Assembly: GCF_039535785.1 (NCBI RefSeq)
Contig: NZ_BAAAXV010000001.1
Coordinates: 310,001 to 374,000, forward strand
Origin: Nonomuraea helvata
GTDB taxonomy: Bacteria; Actinomycetota; Actinomycetes; Streptosporangiales; Streptosporangiaceae
Length of the DNA: 64,000 nucleotides
Direction of reading: 5' to 3'
Positions within the stretch are counted from its first letter, which is position 1. Each line of letters opens with the position of its first letter. Below are positions 25,516 through 34,872 of the stretch, one piece after another. The notes under the pieces are model-generated. The model did not search any database, was not told the DNA's origin, and was given only the letters and a program-made list of their open reading frames with translations. Position numbers and translations under genes: made by a program.

Positions 25516-28248
25516 TCAGCCCAGCTCGAGGCCGGCGAGCTGGGCCCGGCTCGTCACGTTGAGCTTGGGGAAGGCCCGGTAGAGGTGGTAGCTGACGGTC
25601 TTGGGGCTGAGGAAGAGCCGCGCGCCGATCTCCTTGTTGGTGCGGCCGGCCGCGGCCAGGCGGACGATCTGCAGCTCCTGCGGGGACAGGACGTCCTGCG
25701 GGGAGGCGCCGGACCGGGCCTCGGCCGCGACGGCGGACGGACCCGTGTCGCCGGCGGCGCGCAGCTCGCTTCTCGCGCGCTCGACCCAGGGCCGGGCGTC
25801 CAGGCGCTCGAAGGTCTCGAGCGCGGCACGCAGGTGGGGGCGGGCCGCGCTCTTGTGCCGGTCCCTGCGCAGGCGCTCGCCGTAGACCAGCGCGGTGCGC
25901 GCCGCCTCCCAGGGGCGGCCTGCGCCCGTGTGCAGCCGTACGGCGGTGCGGAAATGATCGTGTGCCCGATCCCCGTCAGGTTCGAGCAGGGCCTGGCAGC
26001 GGTGCATGACGGCCTCGGCCCAGGCCAGGCCGGAAGCCCGCGCCCAGCACTCGTAGCGGCGTAGCGCCCCGTCGGCGGGCAGGCCGAGCCGGGCCGCTGC
26101 CTCGACCTGGTCGGGGGCGAAGTGAACGGCCTGGAACTGGTGGCGCACCGGGCCGGCCATGGCCGCCTCCAGCCGATCCAGCGCCTCGGCGAAGCGGCCC
26201 AGGCCCAGGTCGAGCAGGGCCTGCGCCCACAGTGCCCAGGCCAGGCCGTTGACGATGCCATTGGCGTCGTAGTGCGCGTGCGAGGCGGCGGCCAGCTCGG
26301 CGCAGCGGCCCGCGTCGCCTCGTACGGCGGCGATCCAGGCGAGCATGCCCTGCATGCAACCGGCCCGGCTCGGCCTGCCGGTCTCGGCGGTCAGCCGCAG
26401 TCCCTCGCTCGCGGTGGCCGTGGCGTCCGTGAACCTGCCGAGGAAGATCTCGCTGGTGGCGAGCGTGATGTGGAGCACGGCGAGCTTGCTGATCTCGCCG
26501 TTGGCCCGGCATTCCTCGGCGGCCGCTCTCGCGATCTCCCCCGCGGCCTGGAAGTCGCCGACCTGGAGGGCGAAGTAGGAGGCGTTGATGCGGCGTGAGT
26601 GCATCTCCGGGGTGATCCGGCTGCCCCTGGCCACCAGCTCGCGCATGATCGGCAGCGCGGTGGCGGGGCCCTCGGTCAGCAGCGACGCCGATCCCAGGGC
26701 GGCCTGCCGGGCGAGGTCGAGGTCGTCCTCCGGGCGAAGGTCCAGTGCGCGCAGGCGGGCGGCGGCCTCGACGAGCCCGTCGGCGTCACCGAGACGGTTG
26801 GCGTTGCGTGCCGCTTCGACCAGCATCAGAGCGGCGGCGGCGCGGTCGTCGCCGGCCACGTCCGCCGCGCCCTTGAGCAGCAGCTCGTGGGCCCGCCGCG
26901 GGGCGCCCTGGCCGAAGGCGATCCTGGCGCGCAGCGTGGGCAGCGTGGCGCGGGCCGAGACGTCCGGCACCAGGCCGGTGGCGGCGTCGATGAGGCGCTG
27001 GGCCCGCTGGAGCCGGCCCTCCTCGGTGGCGTCCACGGCGGCCGAGAGCAGCCGCCGCCCTTTGAGCTCCCGGTCCTCGCTCAGCTCGGCGGCCCGCTCG
27101 AACGCGGCGGAGGCGCTGACGTTCGCGCCGCGCTCCCTGGCCCGGTGGGCGCTCTCCTCCAGCGCCCGCGCGGCCGTCTCGTCCGGGCCCGTCGCGGCGG
27201 CGGCCAGGTGCCAGGCCCGCCGGTCGGGCTGACCGGCCAGCAGCCCGGCCAGGATCCGGTGCGCCTCCAGACGCAGGTCGTACGTGCTGAGCTGGAAGAC
27301 CGCCGCGCGCATGAGCGGATGGGCGAAACTCACGTGCCGCCCGGTGATCCTGACCAGCCCGGAATGCTCGGCCGCTCCCAGAGCGGCGGGTTCGATGCCG
27401 AGCGCGGCGCAGGCGTTCGTGATCACGTCCAGGTCGCCGCCGTCCGCCAGCGCGGTGACCAGCAGCGCGGTCCGGGCGGCGTGGGGCAGGCGGCCGACGC
27501 GGGCGGCGTAGGCGAGCCGCAGGCGTTCCGGCAGCGGCAGCGGGCTGTGGTCGTAGGCCGGCAGGTCGGCGGTGCGCGGCAGTTCGAGCAGGGCGAGCGG
27601 GTTGCCCGCGCTCTCCTTGATGATCTTCACGCGCGTCGCGCCGGTGAGCTCGGGCGCGGCGTCGGCGAGCACCTGGGCGGCGCTGTGGTCGTCCAGGCCG
27701 GCCAGCCGCCGCTCCGGCAGGCCCGCCGGGTCGAAGCCGTCGCGCGCCCCGAACAGCAGCACGACGCCCTCCGCGTGCAGCCGGTGCGCGGCGAAGCGCA
27801 ACGCGCGCGCTGACGCCTGGTCCAGCCAGTGCGCATCGTCGACCAGGCAGAGCAGGGGCCGCTCCTCGGCCAGCTCCGCCAGCAGCGACAGCACCGCCAC
27901 GCCGACGTGGAACCGGTCGTCGGCTCTGGCCGGGGCCAGCCCCAGAGCGCCCGCCAGCGCCGCCGCCTGGGGCTCGGGCAGCGCGCCGAGGCGGTCCAGT
28001 CCGCCGCGCAGGAGCAGGTGGAGCGAGGCGTACGGGATGTCCGCCTCGGTCTCGATGCCGAGGCCGCGCAGCACCTCCATGCCCTCCGCGCGTTCCTCGG
28101 CGTACGCCAGGAGCGAGGTCTTGCCGATCCCCGGCTCGCCCTTGATCACCAGGACGCCGGAGCGGCCGTCACGTGCCTGGTCGAGCAGCACGTCGATGGC
28201 TCTCTGATCAGACTCCCGCCCCCGAAGCACGGGACGAATCCTAGTCAT
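25516..28248 (-). CDS. Large AAA-ATPase LuxR-family regulator (LAL/MalT type)
   Basis: 910 residues from ATG at 28248 (MTRIRPVLRGRES). N-terminal STAND-type ATPase with Walker A GEPGIGKTSLL near residue 38 and Walker B LLCLVDDAHWLD near residue 125. A long helical, TPR-like middle follows. The C-terminal LuxR helix-turn-helix is LSPQELQIVRLAAAGRTNKE and LFLSPKTVSYHL. LAL regulators sense an inducer and activate transcription, often of secondary-metabolite or transport genes. Divergent from an ABC exporter only 45 bp away, a likely target. Inducer unknown. Confidence 0.93.
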   Translation of the reverse strand: MTRIRPVLRGRESDQRAIDVLLDQARDGRSGVLVIKGEPGIGKTSLLAYAEERAEGMEVLRGLGIETEADIPYASLHLLLRGGLDRLGALPEPQAAALAGALGLAPARADDRFHVGVAVLSLLAELAEERPLLCLVDDAHWLDQASARALRFAAHRLHAEGVVLLFGARDGFDPAGLPERRLAGLDDHSAAQVLADAAPELTGATRVKIIKESAGNPLALLELPRTADLPAYDHSPLPLPERLRLAYAARVGRLPHAARTALLVTALADGGDLDVITNACAALGIEPAALGAAEHSGLVRITGRHVSFAHPLMRAAVFQLSTYDLRLEAHRILAGLLAGQPDRRAWHLAAAATGPDETAARALEESAHRARERGANVSASAAFERAAELSEDRELKGRRLLSAAVDATEEGRLQRAQRLIDAATGLVPDVSARATLPTLRARIAFGQGAPRRAHELLLKGAADVAGDDRAAAALMLVEAARNANRLGDADGLVEAAARLRALDLRPEDDLDLARQAALGSASLLTEGPATALPIMRELVARGSRITPEMHSRRINASYFALQVGDFQAAGEIARAAAEECRANGEISKLAVLHITLATSEIFLGRFTDATATASEGLRLTAETGRPSRAGCMQGMLAWIAAVRGDAGRCAELAAASHAHYDANGIVNGLAWALWAQALLDLGLGRFAEALDRLEAAMAGPVRHQFQAVHFAPDQVEAAARLGLPADGALRRYECWARASGLAWAEAVMHRCQALLEPDGDRAHDHFRTAVRLHTGAGRPWEAARTALVYGERLRRDRHKSAARPHLRAALETFERLDARPWVERARSELRAAGDTGPSAVAAEARSGASPQDVLSPQELQIVRLAAAGRTNKEIGARLFLSPKTVSYHLYRAFPKLNVTSRAQLAGLELG

Positions 28249-28293
28249 TCGTCCGGTACCCCACAGATGTTCGCCCCCATAGCGTCGTCGCCC

Positions 28294-29022
28294 ATGAATC
28301 CCATGCAAGCGGTCGACCTGTCCTCGGTCACCAAACACTACGCACACGGCGTCACAGCGCTCGACGACGTGTCTATCGGCTTCGGCGCCGGCACGTTCAC
28401 CGCCGTGATGGGGCCGTCAGGGTCGGGCAAGTCGACGTTGCTGCAGTGCGCCGCCGGGCTGGACCGGCCGGACACGGGGCGGGTGATCGTGGACGGCCGG
28501 GACCTGGCGACGCTCGGCGACAGGAAGCTGACGCTGCTGCGGCGTGATCGGATCGGGTTCGTGTTCCAGTCCTTCAACCTGCTGCCGTCGCTCACCGCCG
28601 CCCAGAACGTCGCCCTGCCGCTGCGCCTGGCCGGCCGCCGGCCCGACGCCCAGCAGGTGCGCCAGAGCCTGGCCGCCGTGGGCCTGGCCGAGCGCGCGAA
28701 CCACCGGCCCGCCGAGATGTCCGGCGGCCAGCAGCAGCGCGTCGCCATCGCCCGCGCCCTGGTCACCCGGCCCGCCGTGCTGTTCGCCGACGAGCCCACC
28801 GGCGCCCTGGACGCCAACACCAGCCGCGAGGTGCTGCGCCTGATGCGCGACCTGGTCGACCGGCAGGCACAGACGATCATCATGGTCACCCACGACCCGG
28901 TGGCCGCCTCCCACGCCGACCGCGTGGTGTTCCTGGCCGACGGCCGGGTCTACGGCGAGCTCCACGACCTCTCCGCCGAGCAGATCGCGACCCGGATGCT
29001 GCAGCTGGAGGCGTCGTGCTGA
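28294..29022 (+). CDS. ABC transporter ATP-binding protein (MacB/LolD type)
   Basis: 242 residues from ATG at 28294, or 239 from ATG at 28303; no ribosome-binding site precedes either. TAGCGT eight bases upstream could be a -10 for a leaderless transcript. Walker A GPSGSGKSTLL, signature MSGGQQQRVAIARAL, Walker B AVLFADEPTGALD, H-loop VTHDP. Overlaps the FtsX-type permease gene by 7 nt. Together they form a MacB-like exporter or mechanotransmission complex; substrate unknown. Confidence 0.93.
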   Translation: MNPMQAVDLSSVTKHYAHGVTALDDVSIGFGAGTFTAVMGPSGSGKSTLLQCAAGLDRPDTGRVIVDGRDLATLGDRKLTLLRRDRIGFVFQSFNLLPSLTAAQNVALPLRLAGRRPDAQQVRQSLAAVGLAERANHRPAEMSGGQQQRVAIARALVTRPAVLFADEPTGALDANTSREVLRLMRDLVDRQAQTIIMVTHDPVAASHADRVVFLADGRVYGELHDLSAEQIATRMLQLEASC

Positions 29023-31556
29023 GGATCGCCTGGTCCACGCTGCGTACCCGGTGGCTCTCCTTCGCCGGCACGTTCGTCGCCCTGGCGCTCGGCGCGACCC
29101 TGATGGCGGCGCTCGGGCAGGTGCTCGCCTCCAGCGTCTCCTCGCCCGACCGGGGCCCGCAGCGGTACGCCGCCGCGCCCGTCGTGGTCGTGCCCGACGA
29201 GCGGCTCACGGTGCGGAGCCCGTTCGGCCGGAGCAGCGCCCCGCTGGCCGAGCCACGGGGGCTGGCTCCCGAACTGGCCGCCCGCCTGCCCGGGGCCGTG
29301 AGGGACCGGGTCTTCCCCGCGCAGCTCGCCGGGGGCCCGCCCGCCGTCGGCCGTCCCTGGTCCGCGGCCCGTACGGCGCCGCAGCGGTTGTCCGCGGGAA
29401 GGGCGCCCGCGGCGGACGACGAGATCGTCGTCACCGCCGGCGCCCAGGTGGGCCGGCGGGTGCGGGTGGTGACCGCGGCGGGGGCCCGGCCGTACCGGGT
29501 GGTGGGGATCGCCTCGGCGGGGCCGCAGCCCACGGTGTTCTTCACCGACGAACGCGCCGCCGCGCTGTCGCCGCGCATCGACGCGCTGGCCGTGTGGCGG
29601 CCCGCCGCCGAGGTACGCGCCGCCCTGGGCGCGGCGGCCGAGCCGGAGACCGCCCTGGGCGCGGCGGCCGGGCCGGGATCCGGCCTGGGCTCGCCGGCCG
29701 GCTCCCCACCTGTTCCGGGCGGAACCGGGAGCCCGGCGGTCTCCAACAAGGTCAGGGTGCTGACCGGGCAGGACCGGGCGCTGCTCGACCCGTCCCGCGA
29801 GGCGGACGAGCGGGCACGGAACAACGCCGACACGATCGCCGGAATCGCCGCGGGTTTCGCGGGATTCATCGCCATCTTCGTGGTCTCCTCCACCTTCGCC
29901 TTCGCGGTCGGCCAGCGGCAGCGCGAGTTCGCCCTGCTCCGCACCATCGGCGCGACCGCCGGGCAGGTCAGGCGCATGGTGTACGGCGAGGCCCTCCTGA
30001 TCGCGGTCGCCGCCTCGGCGCTCGGCGCGTCGATCGGCCCGCTGGCCACCCGGCCGATCCTGGACCGGCTGAGCGCCCTCGGGATGGCGCCCGCCTGGCT
30101 CGTGCCCTCGACGTCCTCGGTGCCCTCGTACCTGGCCTTCGGCACGGGTGTGCTGGTCGCCGTGGTCGGCGTGGTCGTCGCCGCGCGGCGGGCGGGCCGG
30201 GTGCGGCCCGCGGAGGCGCTGCGCGAGGCGGCGGTGGAGCCGAAGAGCATGACGATCGGGCGCTGGATCGCCGGAGGCGGGCTGCTCGCCACCGCGGTCA
30301 TCAGCATGCTCGTCAACGCCGTCACCGACCCGGGCGGCGCGACCAACAACAAGACGTTCATGCCCATCGTCATGCTGCTCATCGCCTCCGTCGGGCTGCT
30401 CGCCCCGGTCTTCGTCCGGCCGGTCACGAACCTCCTCGCCGCCCCGCTCGGACGGCTGCGCGGCGCGGGCGGCCTCGTGGTCCCCGCCGGCGCCGTCGTC
30501 TCGACGCGGCGCACCGCCGCCACGGCCGCGCCGGTCCTGGTCACCGTGGCGCTGGCCGCGACGCTGCTCGGCGGGGCGGCGATGACCGACGCCACCAAGT
30601 CGGCCATGCAGACCGCCCCCGTACGCGCTGACTACCTGGTGCTGCCCGCGGGCACGGGCGGGCTGGACCGGCAGCTCGTCGAACGCCTGCGCACCGTCCC
30701 CGGCGCCGACGTCACCACCATGACCACGACCAGCCTCTACACGCTCGAAGGCGAGGGCACCCAGATCGTCGAGCGGCCCGCCGAGGCCGTGGACCCGGCC
30801 ACGCTCACGACCGCGCTGTCGGTGCCCGTGAGCGCCGGATCGCTCGCGGAGCTGCGGGACGACACGATCGCGGTCTCCCCCACCTGGGAGCTGGGTCTGG
30901 GGCAGCGGGTGAAGATGTGGCGGGCGGACGGCAGCCAGGTCAGCCTGAAGGTCGTCGCGCTGCTCGGCACCGGCTCCGCGGCGGACTCGTACGTCACCCC
31001 GGCGCACGCCTTCTCGGCCCTGCCCTCCGCCGCCTACGTGAAGCTGCGCCCCGGCGCCTCCGCCACCGAGGTCGGGAGGGCGTTGGAACAGGCCGCCAAG
31101 GGACACAACGCCCGCGCCGCGACCAAGGCCGCCTGGGCCGCGACCGCCGCCGACCGCCGCGCCTCCGCCAGCCGCCTCGGCCTGCTGGCCGTGCTCGGCA
31201 TCATGCTGAGCTACACCGTGATCGCCCTGGTCAACACGTTGCTGATGGCGGCCCCCGACCGGGCGCCGGAGCACGGCGCGCTGCGGCTGCTCGGCGCGAC
31301 CAAGGCCCAGCTCCTGCGGTACGTCATGGCGGAGGCCCTGCTGGTGGTGGCGGTGGGCGTGATCCTGGCCGCCGTGGCCACCGCGCTCGGGCTGCTCGGA
31401 CTGTACGCCGCGCTGGTGCAGCTGACCGGTCCCGGCGCGGTCGACGTGCCGTGGCAGCCTGTCACCGGGGTGATCGGCCTCTGCGCGGTGCTCGCCGTAC
31501 TGGCGGCCGTCCTGCCCGCGAGCCGGACCAAGGGGGTGGCGATCCCCCGGGCCTGA
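29016..31556 (+). CDS. FtsX-like ABC transporter permease
   Basis: 846 residues from GTG at 29016, overlapping the ATPase stop. Two FtsX/MacB repeats are visible. Each has a large extracytoplasmic domain and a helix bundle, with QREFALLRTIGATAGQVRRMVYGEALLI in the first and APEHGALRLLGATKAQLLRYVMAEALL in the second. A short degenerate Ala/Gly-Pro-rich repeat (AALGAAAEPETALGAAAGPGSGLG) lies at about residue 205. Partner of the preceding ATPase. Confidence 0.92.
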   Translation: MLRIAWSTLRTRWLSFAGTFVALALGATLMAALGQVLASSVSSPDRGPQRYAAAPVVVVPDERLTVRSPFGRSSAPLAEPRGLAPELAARLPGAVRDRVFPAQLAGGPPAVGRPWSAARTAPQRLSAGRAPAADDEIVVTAGAQVGRRVRVVTAAGARPYRVVGIASAGPQPTVFFTDERAAALSPRIDALAVWRPAAEVRAALGAAAEPETALGAAAGPGSGLGSPAGSPPVPGGTGSPAVSNKVRVLTGQDRALLDPSREADERARNNADTIAGIAAGFAGFIAIFVVSSTFAFAVGQRQREFALLRTIGATAGQVRRMVYGEALLIAVAASALGASIGPLATRPILDRLSALGMAPAWLVPSTSSVPSYLAFGTGVLVAVVGVVVAARRAGRVRPAEALREAAVEPKSMTIGRWIAGGGLLATAVISMLVNAVTDPGGATNNKTFMPIVMLLIASVGLLAPVFVRPVTNLLAAPLGRLRGAGGLVVPAGAVVSTRRTAATAAPVLVTVALAATLLGGAAMTDATKSAMQTAPVRADYLVLPAGTGGLDRQLVERLRTVPGADVTTMTTTSLYTLEGEGTQIVERPAEAVDPATLTTALSVPVSAGSLAELRDDTIAVSPTWELGLGQRVKMWRADGSQVSLKVVALLGTGSAADSYVTPAHAFSALPSAAYVKLRPGASATEVGRALEQAAKGHNARAATKAAWAATAADRRASASRLGLLAVLGIMLSYTVIALVNTLLMAAPDRAPEHGALRLLGATKAQLLRYVMAEALLVVAVGVILAAVATALGLLGLYAALVQLTGPGAVDVPWQPVTGVIGLCAVLAVLAAVLPASRTKGVAIPRA

Positions 31557-31567
31557 GGCAACGGCGT

Positions 31568-31588
31568 CCTCGGGACGGGTCCCCGAGG
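31568..31588. terminator. Hairpin after the exporter operon
   Basis: CCTCGGGA and TCCCCGAGG pair around a CGGG loop with one bulge, 11 bp after the permease stop and 20 bp before the kinase start. No T tract. Confidence 0.4.
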
Positions 31589-31608
31589 GCGCGGGCTACG
31601 TTCGCGAC

Positions 31609-33561
31609 ATGCCATCCTCCGCACCGCTCATGTCCGGCGACCCTCAACGGTTCGGGGACCTGGAACTGCTTGGCAGGCTGGGCGAGGGCGGGCAGGGCGT
31701 CGTCTACCTGGCCAGAACCTCCGAGGGCGCGCACGTGGCCGTCAAATGGCTGCGGCGGGATCAATCGGACGACGCCGTCAGCGTCGGACGCTTCCTGCGC
31801 GAGGCGGAGGTCGCCCGGAGCGTGGCGCCGTTCTGCACCGCGGCCGTGCTCGGCACGGGTGTCGAGCTGGACCGGCCGTACATCGTGAGCGAGTTCGTCC
31901 AAGGCTCCTCCCTGCAGCAGATCGTCCAGGAGGACGGCCCGCGGACCGGGCCCGCCCTGGACCGGCTGGCCATCGGCACGGCCACCGCGCTGGCCGCGAT
32001 CCATCAGGCCGGGATCGTGCATCGTGACTTCAAGCCGGCCAACGTCATCGTCGGCCCGGACGGGCCGCGGGTGATCGATTTCGGCATCGCCCGCGCGCTG
32101 GACGCCACCTCGACGTTCAGCGACACGCCGGTCGGCACGCCCGCGTACATGTCTCCCGAGCAGATCATGGGGCACACGGTCGGACCGGCGTCCGACATGT
32201 TCGCCTGGGCCGGCATGATGGTCTTCGCGTCCAGCGGGCGGGCACCGTTCAGCAACGACGCCCTGCAACCGGTCATCAACCGGGTGCTCAACTGCCCGCC
32301 CGATCTGGGGCTGCTCGAAGAGCCGCTGCGCGAAGTGGTGCAGAGGTGCCTTTCCAAGGATCCGGCCCAGCGGCTGACGGCCGAGCAGGTGATCAAGCGG
32401 CTGCTGGGGTACCCCGTGCCCGACTCGAGCCTCCTCCTGTGGGGCGCCAAGGAGGCCGCGCCGACCGACCGGTCCCACGTCAAGCGGACGAAGAGCAGGA
32501 GACCTGTCGTCATCGGCGTCACAGCGGCGGTCGCCCTGATGCTCGTGCTCGCCGGGGCCGCCGTGCTGAGCCCGGCACTGCGGAACAACCCACCCAAGGC
32601 GGGACCCACGACCGCGGCACCGAAGGAGACGGCTCAGGCGCCGAGGCCCGCGCCCTCGAAGATCACACTACCCGGGGGAGCGATCACCCTGTACGAGCAG
32701 CCGTCCGATCCGATCACGCTGACGGCGTACGAGATCTACAACAAGAACCTCGACGACGACGTCGACTACGCCAGGCAATCGCGGCACGGCCCGTTCGAGA
32801 AGTACCCCGGCAACTGGGAGTCGATGGTCTCCCCCGACGGCCGCTACCTCGCGGGCCGATCCCAGTACTACACCTCGGACGACTACGACTCGGTTCTCAT
32901 CACCGACAGGAGGTCGGGCTCGAGTTTCCGGGTCAAGACCGTACGCGAACCGCTGGTCAGCCCGATCCGCGGCTGGTCCAAGGACGGCTCGAAGGTCCTG
33001 CTCGACATCGAGAAAAAGGTGAAGGGCAAGAAGGGCGCAGACTGGATCACCCTGGGCTTCGCCATCGTCGACGTGGCCGGGGCCAAGGTCAGCGTCGTCG
33101 ACGTGCCCGACACCTCGATCCAGGCCGGCTCCTTCGGCTGGGACGGCGACGGGCAGGGCGTGGTCATCGTCTACGGCGACGACCAGGGGCTGCGACTCTT
33201 CGACGCCTCCGGCAAGCGCACGCGCGACATCCCGGGCGTCGGGTCACCGGCGGCCGGCACCAGGCGCGTCTTCTCGCCCTCGGGCAAGATGTTCGTCACC
33301 GACTGCCCGCGGAAGGCCGACGGCGACCACTGTATCTGGGACACCGCCACCGGCCGGCGGATCCGCACGTTCTCCTCCGACTGCGACAAGGTGCTCGGCT
33401 GGTACGACGAGGCGCACCTCTACTGCTGGGAGCTGGACAACCACGCCTCACGCAGCGAGGTCCGGGTCGTGGCATTCGACGGCAAGCTGGTGCGCAAGCT
33501 GCTGGAGGTCCCGGAGGAACTGGACTTCACCCCCTATTTCACGCCGTCTGCGTCGAGCTAG
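31609..33561 (+). CDS. Membrane Ser/Thr protein kinase with extracytoplasmic beta-propeller-like domain
   Basis: 650 residues. Kinase domain at about 12-265 with LGEGGQGVVYLA, VAVKWL, canonical IVHRDFKPANVIV, DFG and TPAYMSPEQ. One membrane helix (PVVIGVTAAVALMLVLAGAAV) near residue 310. The outside half (residues 340-650) reads like a TolB/WD40-type propeller (SPDGRYLAGRSQYY, GWSKDGSKVLLDIEKKVKG, FSPSGKMFVTDCPRK). It probably senses an external cue and phosphorylates cytoplasmic targets. TACGTT 6 bp before the ATG could give a leaderless transcript. Its 3' end overlaps the convergent MarR gene by 4 bp. Confidence 0.92.
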   Translation: MPSSAPLMSGDPQRFGDLELLGRLGEGGQGVVYLARTSEGAHVAVKWLRRDQSDDAVSVGRFLREAEVARSVAPFCTAAVLGTGVELDRPYIVSEFVQGSSLQQIVQEDGPRTGPALDRLAIGTATALAAIHQAGIVHRDFKPANVIVGPDGPRVIDFGIARALDATSTFSDTPVGTPAYMSPEQIMGHTVGPASDMFAWAGMMVFASSGRAPFSNDALQPVINRVLNCPPDLGLLEEPLREVVQRCLSKDPAQRLTAEQVIKRLLGYPVPDSSLLLWGAKEAAPTDRSHVKRTKSRRPVVIGVTAAVALMLVLAGAAVLSPALRNNPPKAGPTTAAPKETAQAPRPAPSKITLPGGAITLYEQPSDPITLTAYEIYNKNLDDDVDYARQSRHGPFEKYPGNWESMVSPDGRYLAGRSQYYTSDDYDSVLITDRRSGSSFRVKTVREPLVSPIRGWSKDGSKVLLDIEKKVKGKKGADWITLGFAIVDVAGAKVSVVDVPDTSIQAGSFGWDGDGQGVVIVYGDDQGLRLFDASGKRTRDIPGVGSPAAGTRRVFSPSGKMFVTDCPRKADGDHCIWDTATGRRIRTFSSDCDKVLGWYDEAHLYCWELDNHASRSEVRVVAFDGKLVRKLLEVPEELDFTPYFTPSASS

Positions 33562-34034
33562 GGCCGGTCGCGTGTCCGGCGGGCGCGTTCCAGCTGCTGT
33601 TCGTACAGCTGCCGGGAGCGGCGCAGGAAACCCGCCAGCAGCTCCAGGTCAGCGGTGGTGTAGTCGCGCATGAGCGCCTCGCCCTCGGTGACGAACGGCC
33701 CGTACAACTCCCAGGTCTTCTGGCGGGCGATGTCGGTGAGCTGGAGCAGGATCTTGCGGCGGTCGGTGGGGTCGGGGCGGCGGGTCACGTAGCCGAGGCG
33801 TTCCAGCCGGTCGACCATCGCGGTCACGCTCCCGGTGGTCAGGCCGAGCCCGGCCATGAGCCGGCTGTGGGTCAGGTCCTCGTGCTGGTTGAGCAGCTCC
33901 AGGCAGCGCAGGTCAGTCCGGTTGACGCCGAGCAGCTTCGCGGCCGCCTCGTCGTAGGCGTCGACGGCCGACTGCATCGCCTCCATCTCCTCGGCGACGG
34001 CCCGGCGGAGCACGTCCCAGGTTTCGTTTGACAT
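33558..34034 (-). CDS. MarR-family regulator
   Basis: 158 residues from ATG at 34034. Winged helix around residues 45-100 (DLTHSRLMAGLGLTTGSVTAMVDRLERLGYVTRRPDPTDRRK). Divergent from a membrane-protein gene with a 70-bp shared region containing a perfect TATCAAGATA palindrome and a related half-site. It should repress itself and that gene. No OhrR-type cysteine. Confidence 0.92.
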   Translation of the reverse strand: MSNETWDVLRRAVAEEMEAMQSAVDAYDEAAAKLLGVNRTDLRCLELLNQHEDLTHSRLMAGLGLTTGSVTAMVDRLERLGYVTRRPDPTDRRKILLQLTDIARQKTWELYGPFVTEGEALMRDYTTADLELLAGFLRRSRQLYEQQLERARRTRDRP

Positions 34035-34048
34035 TCAAGCCTCTCGAG

Positions 34049-34058
34049 TATCAAGATA
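34049..34058. promoter_or_regulatory. MarR operator TATC-AA-GATA
   Basis: Perfect palindrome in the 70-bp divergent region. CAAGATA recurs at 34075-34081, and CTCGAG lies just to the left. TATC/GATA palindromes are classic MarR-family sites. Confidence 0.6.
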
Positions 34059-34104
34059 AATATGTCTCGAAGACCAAGATACATGACTGTCGAGAGGAAT
34101 TGCC

Positions 34105-34785
34105 ATGGACCCCATGACTGCCGACCGCGCTACCAACCCCCGCAGGCTCAAGCCGGTGCTGACGATCGCCCCGCTGGCGGCGGCACTGGGCGCACTCGGC
34201 GGCCTGGCCGCCTCCTCCCCCGTCTATGTGGCGGCCGGAGCGGCCGGCGGGCTCGTGTGGACCGCCCTGGCCGCCCTGCTGGCCGTCCCCTTGCTGCGGC
34301 TACGCGCCCGGCACCCGATGTTCCCCAGCGCCGTCACGCTCGCCGCCGCGTTCGTCGCCGCGCTGACGCTCGGCGCCGGGCTGGTCCAGCACGTGATGTA
34401 CCCGACGCCGGAGGCGTACCTGCAGCTGATGCGCTCGAACGCCGCCGGTGGCGCCACCGGCCTGTACATGGCGATCAATCCGCTGCTGGAGTGGGTGCTG
34501 CTCCCCGCCGCCCTCGCCCTGGCGTGGCACTCCAAGCAGCGGCGGTTGCTGCTGATCGCCGCCACGGTGTACTACCTTCAGCGCCTGACCACGTACGTGT
34601 ACTTCGCCCCCACCGTCCTGAGCTGGACCACCGGCGGCGACACCGTGCCGCTCTCCCAGGTCGGGCTCTGGCTCAACCTCGACCTGGCCAGGATGACCCT
34701 CGACCTCACCGTCATCGCCATCCTCGCCGCCGCGGCACTGAGCCGGCGCACCCACACCCCCGCCCTGGCCCACGCCATCGCCTGA
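34105..34785 (+). CDS. Multi-pass membrane protein of unknown function
   Basis: 226 residues, GAGGAA 8 nt before the ATG. Six or so hydrophobic segments (VLTIAPLAAALGALGGLA, AAGAAGGLVWTALAALLAVPLL, AVTLAAAFVAALTLGAGL, INPLLEWVLLPAALALAW, LLLIAATVYYLQRLTTYVYF, LTVIAILAAAALS). The YVYFAPTVLSW region and a late Trp-Leu-Asn-Leu-Asp-Leu helix recall DUF1772-type proteins, but this is weak. Probably the target of the divergent MarR regulator. Confidence 0.8.
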   Translation: MDPMTADRATNPRRLKPVLTIAPLAAALGALGGLAASSPVYVAAGAAGGLVWTALAALLAVPLLRLRARHPMFPSAVTLAAAFVAALTLGAGLVQHVMYPTPEAYLQLMRSNAAGGATGLYMAINPLLEWVLLPAALALAWHSKQRRLLLIAATVYYLQRLTTYVYFAPTVLSWTTGGDTVPLSQVGLWLNLDLARMTLDLTVIAILAAAALSRRTHTPALAHAIA

Positions 34786-34845
34786 CGGAAGCCGCCAGGT
34801 CGGCCCTGATCAGAATCAACAACGGGGCCGCCCTCCTCCTCTCGA

Positions 34846-34866
34846 CAAGCAAACGCTTGGTAAGAT
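34846..34866 (+). promoter_or_regulatory. Palindrome CAAGC-N4-GCTTG overlapping a -10 (TAAGAT) of the SDR gene
   Basis: CAAGC (34846-34850) and GCTTG (34855-34859) are perfect arms. TAAGAT (34861-34866) lies 6 bp before the GTG start, so the transcript may be leaderless. ACCAAGC/GCTTG-type sites are common TetR operators at acyl-CoA metabolism genes (from memory). Confidence 0.45.
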
Positions 34867-34872
34867 CTGGAT

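Noticed and set aside
28950..31274. Minus-strand 774-codon open frame
   Set aside because: Antisense to the FtsX-type permease; repetitive Arg/Gly/His composition typical of shadow frames.
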